Positions 1 through 6,384 of a stretch of DNA of 8,871 nt are shown piece by piece; the stretch's first letter is position 1, and each line of letters starts with the position of its first letter. The translations under genes were made by a program, and so were the position numbers. The stretch is from positions 1 to 8,871 of the forward strand of contig CAYRTD010000159.1 of the NCBI GenBank assembly GCA_964426915.1, read 5' to 3'. The stretch is from CAYRTD01 sp964426915 (GTDB lineage: Bacteria > Bacteroidota > Bacteroidia > Bacteroidales > GCA-2748055). Under the pieces are notes generated by a model. The model did not search any database. It was not told the DNA's origin and saw only the letters and a list, made by a program, of their open reading frames with translations.

Positions 1-374
1 GGGGGGAGTTTTACCTTTTTGAATTCTATAGGTTTTTCTTCTTGATCCTGAAGTATGAAACCTTTAATTTTTTCTTTATCAAGGAGAATAGTTTTTAGAT
101 CAGAATCCCTTAACCATAATATCTCATCTTTTGTACAATCATATCTCAATAGAACCTTGTCAACCCTCGCATCATTAATGAGTATAACGGTTCCACCCGA
201 CCAATCCGAAAGAAAAGGTGAATTATTTCCTGAAGAATGGTAAGGCAAAAAAGTGCCCGTTAACCTTTCGCTTCTGACCTGGGCTGGAAAAAAGATATCG
301 GAATCACATTCCTGGGCTTTTATCAATACAGGAAGATATACGAAGATGAGAAGAATATAGAGAGTTTTTTTCAT
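1..374 (-). CDS. Secreted protein of unknown function, 3' end cut by window edge
   Basis: An open frame of about 124 codons starts at ATG 374-372 and runs off the left edge with no stop. It starts with a clear signal peptide: MKK, a hydrophobic stretch over residues 4-18, and a likely cut in the segment VLIKAQ near residues 16-21. The mature part begins ECDSDIFFPAQ and includes the segments GGTVILINDARVDKVLLRYD and KGFILQDQEEKPIEFKKVKL. These look like a small beta-rich domain of the kind seen in Bacteroidota periplasmic or outer-membrane proteins, where a short strand is followed by a pattern like 'LRYD...DEILWL'. I cannot name the family. Only 9 bases separate it from the stop of the upstream MG2/plug gene, so it is the fourth gene of the operon. 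It could be an outer-membrane barrel or a soluble accessory protein; the missing C-terminus would decide. Confidence 0.8.
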   Translation of the reverse strand, partial: MKKTLYILLIFVYLPVLIKAQECDSDIFFPAQVRSERLTGTFLPYHSSGNNSPFLSDWSGGTVILINDARVDKVLLRYDCTKDEILWLRDSDLKTILLDKEKIKGFILQDQEEKPIEFKKVKLP

Positions 375-383
375 AGCCAGTAG

Positions 384-2141
384 TTATTTAACAGAAACTT
401 CCATTTTTTCAGATATTGGGATTGTACCATTTACCAATCCTTTTGATTCAATTAAAAAATCTGCCTTTAGATCAGAGCTGTAAAATTCAAGTGAAACCTT
501 TTTATCCCCTTGAATTTTTATCATTGGGTTGAAATACATCAATGGTCTATATATGGGTATATTATGCATTTTCACAAGATCTTCATCTATTTGCAGGATT
601 GCTTCGGATAATTGAACAGATTTGGTTTCATTATTAATAATGAATTGTTGATCTACATATTCTTTGGGTATAGTATTATCATATGTCCGGATGGAAATAA
701 TTCCATTAAAAGTCAGCTTACCATAAAAAGTTCTTGATGAGGTTACAGCGATTGATTTTATATCATCTGATCCGAGACTATCAAGATATGCATAGTTATT
801 GAAAGGAATTCCATTCAAAAGCAGCAGCGCATTTTCCATCATAGATAAATTCGTTTCCGGATCATAGAGATGTAAGGAATATTGGCCATTTTTATTTTTG
901 AATTTTAAAAGAGGCAAAATATTAGAGGCTATTTCACTAAAATTCTTAAGTTTAATAAAGTCGGCAGGATAAACTACATAATCCGGTTCAGGATTAAATC
1001 GAATTCTAACCTGATTATGAGGTAAGGGAATTTTTTTTCTTTTTTCCCGATCTTCATCATAGATGAGATTCACCATTCTAATCTTTTTATACAATTCCTG
1101 AACTTCCTCTAACCGGTTTGGTTTATCTGGCAATGCTACCGAAACAGGTCCTGGAAAAATTGATTTTTTATTGATTTCCAGGCTATAAAATCCCCGGTTT
1201 TTTATTGCATAGGGTAGATGAAGTAATAGCATTTTCTCATCATAGAATCCATCGGTCAAAAAGATGAAATGACCAGTTTCGTCAGTAATAGCATATTCCA
1301 GAATATCTACAGAATCTTTAACAGCCAATAGAATCACCTCATTTTTCACTGGTTCGCCAGTCACTGTCTCTTTAAGAAATCCCTCCAGTAAATATCCTTC
1401 GTGTTCAAAATAAGATACTGCACCTTTATTTCGCACATTATCATTAAATTCGATAGAATTATTCAGAATTACAGGATTTTGATCCAATGATGAATCAAGG
1501 AGTGGGTTTGTCCGATGAGTTACGGAAAGTGATACAATAGCTGAATCAGTTTCCTCCAGCCCCTCGATTGATACATCCAGGACAATTTTCCGACGTACAG
1601 ACCATACTTTATTATCAGTAAATACTTTCAATTTGTATTCAGGAGAAATTGAGGGATATTCCGGGCTGTTGCTCTCAATGTTACTCAGGGGTTGGGGACT
1701 GACAAATTGTTTCTCCATCCCGGTTTTTGAAAAAAGGTATATCTTCGTATGAAGGAGATATTTTGATGGAAAATTACGCATGAATGAGGAAAATGCATAT
1801 AAGCTGTATATACCTTCAGGGATTGTATCCGGCAATGTTGTTTTTTCCAAAACAAAATTCTCCTGATGGCTATTCCGCCATGAGTGAACTTCTTTCCCTT
1901 CGGAATTGATTAAGGAGAAATATACTACCTTAGATTTTATATTAAATACAGAGGAAGAAGGATTGTAAAACATAGTACTATAGTACAGATCCTCACCTGG
2001 AAAGAAGATTTTCCGGGGTACATGGACAATCAGATTTTCATTTTTCAGATAACTGCAATCAGGTATCTGTGCTTTTATAAGCACAGAATAACCCAAAAGG
2101 GAAGCAATCAAAAACCATATATGCTTGTAATGATATTTCAT
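384..2141 (-). CDS. Secreted MG2 / TonB-plug-like / A2M-tail protein
   Basis: 585 residues. A signal peptide covers about residues 1-24 (cut near LIKA/Q). Residues 36-137 look like an MG2 (alpha-2-macroglobulin) strand domain, with 'VHVPRKIFFPGEDLYYS' and 'PEGIYSLYAF'. Residues 250-310 resemble a carboxypeptidase-regulatory-like repeat ('GFLKETVTGEPVKNEVILL', 'TDETGHFIFL'). Residues 436-488 resemble the end of a TonB-receptor plug ('LLLNGIPFNN', 'DDIKSIAV', 'YGKLTFNGIISIRTYD'), but no beta-barrel follows. The tail, residues 531-585 ('YRPLMYFNPMIKIQ', 'VSLEFYSSD', 'ADFLIESKGLVNG'), matches the pattern of the A2M central domain. No thioester motif (CxEQ) is present, so covalent trapping is not expected. 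Related mosaics are common in Bacteroidota beside TonB receptors, but their role is unknown; an accessory role in the periplasm or at the surface is inferred. It is the third gene of the operon, 11 bases after the DUF4249 gene. Confidence 0.88.
   Translation of the reverse strand: MKYHYKHIWFLIASLLGYSVLIKAQIPDCSYLKNENLIVHVPRKIFFPGEDLYYSTMFYNPSSSVFNIKSKVVYFSLINSEGKEVHSWRNSHQENFVLEKTTLPDTIPEGIYSLYAFSSFMRNFPSKYLLHTKIYLFSKTGMEKQFVSPQPLSNIESNSPEYPSISPEYKLKVFTDNKVWSVRRKIVLDVSIEGLEETDSAIVSLSVTHRTNPLLDSSLDQNPVILNNSIEFNDNVRNKGAVSYFEHEGYLLEGFLKETVTGEPVKNEVILLAVKDSVDILEYAITDETGHFIFLTDGFYDEKMLLLHLPYAIKNRGFYSLEINKKSIFPGPVSVALPDKPNRLEEVQELYKKIRMVNLIYDEDREKRKKIPLPHNQVRIRFNPEPDYVVYPADFIKLKNFSEIASNILPLLKFKNKNGQYSLHLYDPETNLSMMENALLLLNGIPFNNYAYLDSLGSDDIKSIAVTSSRTFYGKLTFNGIISIRTYDNTIPKEYVDQQFIINNETKSVQLSEAILQIDEDLVKMHNIPIYRPLMYFNPMIKIQGDKKVSLEFYSSDLKADFLIESKGLVNGTIPISEKMEVSVK
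2066..2087. repeat. Perfect 9-bp inverted repeat with 4-base loop in early coding region
   Basis: TCTGTGCTT at 2066-2074 is the exact reverse complement of AAGCACAGA at 2079-2087, with loop TTAT. It lies 55-76 bases into the MG2/plug gene, in the part coding for the end of its signal peptide. In the mRNA it would fold into a compact hairpin. There is no U-tract after it on the transcribed strand, so it is not an intrinsic terminator. A role in translation or mRNA processing within the operon is possible, but one such stem is not far from chance expectation over a window of this length. Confidence 0.4.
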
Positions 2142-2152
2142 GTAATTAATAA

Positions 2153-3241
2153 TTAAAATTCAATCCAGAAAGGTGGCGGACTCTGGAAACTTATACCACT
2201 TGATTTAGGAGGTGAATAGTGTTCAAGTTTTTTCTGCTGTATAATATCACTTCCGTTACTCCAGTTAAAAGCATTAATAGAAGTAGTGAGAGAACTTACT
2301 TCAAAAAACCCAAGAACTGTTTCATTCTGCTTGTTAATATAATGAAGGTTTCCTTCAATTTGCGAAGGAAGCGGATCAAATATTCTGTCCTCAGCAGTAA
2401 GCAGGGAATGGATATCCTGATAATATAAATAGCTTTGCTTTTCTATAGAATATATATTATGAATTGCTATCCACCCCATAGGCATAATTGCAGAACTGGT
2501 ATCGGTGGCAGTGGCCGGATTATGAATATATTCAAGAAAACCGGTTTCTTTTTTTCTAATAATTTCGATGTTGTTATTTTTGGTTGTATAGGCAAGGTTT
2601 GGAAGCTGGTCTATGTTCCTTACATTCCAGATGTATACCGGAATGATTAAGTTAGGAGCAGCATACCAATAATACATGAATTGGTATATTACAGTGGTTG
2701 ACAGCCTGTAAAACTGTTGTTCATCTTCATCTGATTCCATATCAAGGTAGACATACAGGCCTTTTGCATCATTGACTATCAGATCACCAGAAACATTTTT
2801 ATCTATTATTTTTTTAATTCCTGTTTCTGCGAATAGATTGAAACGATTAGCAGGAGCAGGCATTTTGCAGGGAGTTGATTCCAATACTGAACCATCAGAC
2901 AATTCAACCCGCAGTCTGTATTCTTTGCCGGGGTTACCCTGGAAATCATCCAACACTGGGACATAAGTGCCACGATCTATATTGAAAAACTCTGTTGAAT
3001 TACCATCTGTCTCAAGGATTGATATTAAAGCATCAGGAATATTGGGAAAATGTTTTTCGCCAAATATCTGGGCGGTAGACATTTTTATGGATGATTCATT
3101 CTTTTGATCGGTTAATATGCCCTGTATTACTGGAATATTATTCATTTCCGGCTCCAGCTCCGGGTCGTATATTTTTTGACAAGCGTATGAAAATATTGTC
3201 ATTGCTATCAATAAGAATATTGGGGCGTATTTTGTTTTCAT
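2153..3241 (-). CDS. DUF4249 family outer-membrane lipoprotein
   Basis: 362 residues. The start has MKTK, a hydrophobic segment at residues 7-18 and a loose lipobox FSYAC, with the likely lipidated cysteine at residue 21 followed by QKIYDPE. The mature protein fits DUF4249 throughout: the early 'PVIQGILTD', the 'FPNIPDALISILETDG' strand pair, 'GNPGKEYRLRVELSDGSVLE' followed by 'TPCKMPAPA' (a start like that of a fibronectin/Ig fold), and the late 'RIFDPLPSQIEGNLHYI' and 'ETVLGFFEVSS'. Length is typical for the family. DUF4249 genes are regularly found directly after TonB receptors of the type seen here; the biochemical role is unknown. Its start lies 6 bases after the receptor stop, so the two are cotranscribed and probably coupled. 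I infer a surface or periplasm-facing partner of the receptor, perhaps in ligand capture as SusD does for SusC, though no sequence likeness to SusD was seen. Confidence 0.9.
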   Translation of the reverse strand: MKTKYAPIFLLIAMTIFSYACQKIYDPELEPEMNNIPVIQGILTDQKNESSIKMSTAQIFGEKHFPNIPDALISILETDGNSTEFFNIDRGTYVPVLDDFQGNPGKEYRLRVELSDGSVLESTPCKMPAPANRFNLFAETGIKKIIDKNVSGDLIVNDAKGLYVYLDMESDEDEQQFYRLSTTVIYQFMYYWYAAPNLIIPVYIWNVRNIDQLPNLAYTTKNNNIEIIRKKETGFLEYIHNPATATDTSSAIMPMGWIAIHNIYSIEKQSYLYYQDIHSLLTAEDRIFDPLPSQIEGNLHYINKQNETVLGFFEVSSLTTSINAFNWSNGSDIIQQKKLEHYSPPKSSGISFQSPPPFWIEF

Positions 3242-3247
3242 GATTTT

Positions 3248-6010
3248 TTAAAAAATGAAATTATAAGATACAGTTGGGAAAGGAACACCAATCAGATACA
3301 TTTTATACATACTAAACCATCTGTAATCATTTGTATAATCAGGAGTTTCTTTTTTATAAAAAACAGAATATGCATTTTTTCGTCCATAAACGTTCATTAA
3401 TGAGAATGTCCAGCTGCCCTTCCATTTTTTTGCTTTGCGAAGGCTTTCATCTATATGAATTGAAAGATCGAGTCTATGATAGGGTCGGAGGCGGTATTTA
3501 TTTCTTTCAGAATAATATATGAGCATGTTTTGACCAAAGGGGTACTGGTATTCAGGCAGTGTAATTGCCCTTCCGGAGGAGAAGGAAAAACTTCCTGATA
3601 ATCTTACTCTTCTGTTTACATGATACGTTGTAATAAGATTTAGATCATGAGGTTTGTCAAAAGAAGAAGGGAACCAGGAATTTTCATTGATTATTTCTTT
3701 ACTTAGCTCACCATCGGTTTTTCTGAAAGATCTGGACCAGGTATAACTCAACCAGCCATCGAATTTTCCAAAGTTTTTCTTAACAAATAGTTCCATTCCA
3801 TAATTTTTTCCGGATGTCTCTAAAAGCTCCGTTTCGATATGATCTACCATTACAATAGATGCATTATTTTTAAATTCCTTCAGATGGGAAAGATCCTTAT
3901 AATAGAGCTCAAAAGATGTTTCAAGTTTGTTATTATAAAAGTTATGATAATAACCTAAAGCATATTGGTTAGATAATACAGGTTTTAACCAGGGATCTGA
4001 TAATTTCCACCTGTCTTCGGGAGTGGCAATTGAAGTATAGGAAAGCAGATTTACGTATTGGTAGTTTCGGTTATAACTTATTTTTACCGAGTTTTTTTCT
4101 GTCAATTGATACTTCAATGACAACCTGGGTTCGAAACCATGATATAATGAAATATTTTCATTTCGATTATAATAAGTAGTATCAGTTATGAAGAGTGGCC
4201 CACGGGGATTCCTATCCATGTAGTTGTAGATATTTCCCGGTCCCAGGTATTGATAAAGAGAATAACGTATTCCCAGATTGATTGAAATATTCTTGTTAAG
4301 GCTGTACTCATCACTAATAAAAGCGGCCCATTCAGCGGCCTGTTCATGTTCCAGCACTTGTTCATTAATCAGGGAAAAATCTCCAAGAGGCTTCTGATGA
4401 CCGGGCCTGATCTTGTAAAATATTGTCTTTACACCTCCATCTATATAATGTTTGTTAAGGTTATTATTGCTAAATCTGATATTTATAGATGAATAGCTTA
4501 TTTTTGAAGTTATTCGGTTTTTGTAGAACTCATTCTGGATTTCATCTTTATCGATGAAATAACTGCTGTGGGCGAGGGTTAGTGAAGAAGCAAATCCACC
4601 TTTGTAAATGTGGTTCCAGCGGAAAGAACCCAATGTATTGCCATACCCATAAGACAATCTGGAGGCATAGGTAAAATTATCGAAACTGGAATAGCCCATA
4701 AGAGTTATATGATCTTTTTTACCATTCCAGTTGAGTGTGCCATTTATATCGTAAAAAGATGCAGAGCTGGTTCTGAGATTAAAATCATTCATTTGTTTTA
4801 GCAGCCAGTTCGAATAGCTGCTTCTGCCCCCTATTCTTAAAGAGAGTTTTTCTTTAATCAAGGGAGCTTCCAACATGAGCCGATTATTATATAAACCAAT
4901 ACCACCTCTTGAATTGAATCTTTCCGGTATATTGCTTTTAAGATCGATCTTCATTACGGAGGAGACCCTCTCACCATAAAAAGCCGGCATATGTCCTTTA
5001 TATAATGTAATGTTTTCTACTGCATCCGGATTAAGTACTGAAAGTAATCCAAAAACATGCGCAGTATTAAACAGGGGAGCATCTTCAATCAGATAGAGAT
5101 TTTGATCTTCACCTCCACCACGAACATTGATTCCGGAACCAAATTCACCAACAGATTTTACCCCCGGCATGAGGGTAAGCCCCTTTAAAACATCTTTTTC
5201 TCCGGTGAGAATGGGTATTTGTTTAAGAGACTTCGCATCCATTTCGATAATACTCATTTGGTTGCGGGAAACATTCCTATCCATTTTCTGAGCATATACA
5301 GTAATTTCTTCCAGGCTGAAGCTGCTTTCGAAAAGCTGAACATTTAATTCGCCATCGCCTATTATTTGGATTTTTGATTTGGATTTTTGATAACCTATAC
5401 TTGAATATTCAATCGTATGGTAACCAGGTTTCATTTTGATCAGATAACTTCCATTGAGATGTGTAATGGTGGCATTTCCGGAATTTTCAACTACAACGGT
5501 TGCACTGGGAAGAGGTTGGTCGTCTTTACCATCTGTTACCTTTCCCGTTAGGGAAACTTCGTTGTATTTTCCTGCATCATTAGGATCTCCAATCACGATG
5601 GTATTAATATCTTTCCCGATTGCATGAGGATTCTTTATGTTGCTGTTATAAAATTCAACTGCTCCTTTTGGGAAAAATATCACACCATCTCCAATTACCT
5701 CATAAATATAGGGTTTGTCCTTGAAAAGAATATCCAGGGCCTTTGAGAGACTAATATTTTGAAATGTATCCTTCGTGTAATAGGTGTCAAACCATTCATC
5801 TTTATAATAAAAGTTTATTTTATTGTTTGAGGAAAAGTAATTTAGGTATTCGGTCAGTTTCATTGCTTCGGAGGTGGTAAATGTCACCTTTATTGAATCG
5901 ATTTGAGAAAAAGCAACTCTACATGAACAGAGTAACAACACAAAGATGACAGAAAGCCTGAGCCAGAAAATCCATGGAATTCTGGCAGAAAGATGCATGT
6001 TGATTTTCAT
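3248..6010 (-). CDS. TonB-dependent outer-membrane receptor with STN domain
   Basis: 920 residues. The signal sequence spans about residues 1-35, ending near VAFS/Q. Residues 40-115 fit the STN (secretin/TonB short N-terminal) domain, with 'FQNISLSKALDILFKDKPY' and 'VIGDGVIFFPKG'. Residues 153-228 fit the carboxypeptidase-regulatory-like domain ('VSLTGKVTDGKDDQPLPSAT', 'IEYSSIGYQKS'). 'LEEITVYAQ' at 233-241 is a plausible TonB box. The plug is at 262-357, with 'GSGINVRGGGEDQNLYLIED', 'HVFGLLSVLNPDAVENITLY' and 'PAFYGERVSSVMKIDL'. The rest is a beta-barrel ending in an aromatic residue (VSYNFIF), as needed for outer-membrane insertion. It would import an unknown ligand using TonB energy. The RGGG-DQN plug type is the one usually followed by DUF4249, as here. 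It is the first gene of the operon. The STN domain normally contacts a FecR-like anti-sigma factor, but none is encoded in the window. ATG 6010 is chosen; Met5 is an alternative start. Confidence 0.95.
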   Translation of the reverse strand: MKINMHLSARIPWIFWLRLSVIFVLLLCSCRVAFSQIDSIKVTFTTSEAMKLTEYLNYFSSNNKINFYYKDEWFDTYYTKDTFQNISLSKALDILFKDKPYIYEVIGDGVIFFPKGAVEFYNSNIKNPHAIGKDINTIVIGDPNDAGKYNEVSLTGKVTDGKDDQPLPSATVVVENSGNATITHLNGSYLIKMKPGYHTIEYSSIGYQKSKSKIQIIGDGELNVQLFESSFSLEEITVYAQKMDRNVSRNQMSIIEMDAKSLKQIPILTGEKDVLKGLTLMPGVKSVGEFGSGINVRGGGEDQNLYLIEDAPLFNTAHVFGLLSVLNPDAVENITLYKGHMPAFYGERVSSVMKIDLKSNIPERFNSRGGIGLYNNRLMLEAPLIKEKLSLRIGGRSSYSNWLLKQMNDFNLRTSSASFYDINGTLNWNGKKDHITLMGYSSFDNFTYASRLSYGYGNTLGSFRWNHIYKGGFASSLTLAHSSYFIDKDEIQNEFYKNRITSKISYSSINIRFSNNNLNKHYIDGGVKTIFYKIRPGHQKPLGDFSLINEQVLEHEQAAEWAAFISDEYSLNKNISINLGIRYSLYQYLGPGNIYNYMDRNPRGPLFITDTTYYNRNENISLYHGFEPRLSLKYQLTEKNSVKISYNRNYQYVNLLSYTSIATPEDRWKLSDPWLKPVLSNQYALGYYHNFYNNKLETSFELYYKDLSHLKEFKNNASIVMVDHIETELLETSGKNYGMELFVKKNFGKFDGWLSYTWSRSFRKTDGELSKEIINENSWFPSSFDKPHDLNLITTYHVNRRVRLSGSFSFSSGRAITLPEYQYPFGQNMLIYYSERNKYRLRPYHRLDLSIHIDESLRKAKKWKGSWTFSLMNVYGRKNAYSVFYKKETPDYTNDYRWFSMYKMYLIGVPFPTVSYNFIF

Positions 6011-6384
6011 TACAACTTAATATTTCATTAAACTGTAAAATTAAAAGCAAGGAACTATTTTTTGTATAATAAAATGGTTAAATAGTATAACATTTAATTC
6101 TCTTTCCACAATAATTGATAGAGGAAAATGAGAATTATGAATCAGTATATAATACTCTCAGACTGTTGTTTATTGGGATTTTCAGAGAATGATCTTCAAG
6201 CTATGGAAATCTCATATTACGATTCGCTCCAGGCAACCGGACCTGTTTATGAATCAAATAGTACCCCATTATGCTAAAATTTGAATTCTTTTTCCTGTCT
6301 TCTTAGGTTTAGATTTCTCTAATTTGTATCAGATCAAGAAGAGAAATTTAAAAATCAAATCAAGTGAAGGAATTAATTGCACAA
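6011..6384. promoter_or_regulatory. Divergent intergenic region, expected to hold both promoters
   Basis: This AT-rich gap of about 370 bases separates the start of the minus-strand operon from the plus-strand beta-helix gene, so both promoters should lie in it. I searched by eye for the Bacteroidota -7 motif TAnnTTTG on both strands and found no exact copy. The nearest are TAATTTTA on the minus strand (about 6030-6045) and TAAAATTTG near 6275 on the plus strand, which has one extra base; neither has a convincing -33 element. No riboswitch, terminator hairpin or tRNA was recognised. A 49-codon ORF occupies 6128-6277. Confidence 0.5.
6128..6277 (+). CDS. Doubtful 49-residue small ORF
   Basis: ATG at 6128 opens a 49-codon frame closed by TAA at 6275-6277. 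An in-frame TAG lies two codons upstream, and AGAGGA just before the ATG could serve as a ribosome site, though closely spaced. The product starts MRIMNQYIILSDCCLLGF and ends STPLC; residues 5-18 are mildly hydrophobic and there are three cysteines. I recognise no family. It may be a leader or small protein transcribed towards the beta-helix gene, but a frame this short is also expected by chance in such a gap. Confidence 0.18.
   Translation: MRIMNQYIILSDCCLLGFSENDLQAMEISYYDSLQATGPVYESNSTPLC

Noticed and set aside
55..243. Plus-strand open frame of 62 codons
   Set aside because: It lies antisense to the partial secreted protein at 1-374, which has a clear signal peptide and better protein character.
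5366..5390. Tandem repeat of a TTTGGATTTTTGA-like unit
   Set aside because: It simply encodes the Lys/Ser-rich stretch QKSKSKIQ in the receptor and does not extend.
5900..5935. LLLCSC in the receptor signal sequence as a lipobox
   Set aside because: A 920-residue barrel receptor is not expected to be a lipoprotein, and a signal peptidase I site (VAFS/Q) follows shortly after.
6078..6097. Inverted repeat TTAAAT-8 bases-ATTTAA in the divergent gap
   Set aside because: Six-base A/T-only arms are common by chance in DNA this AT-rich; no second copy was seen.
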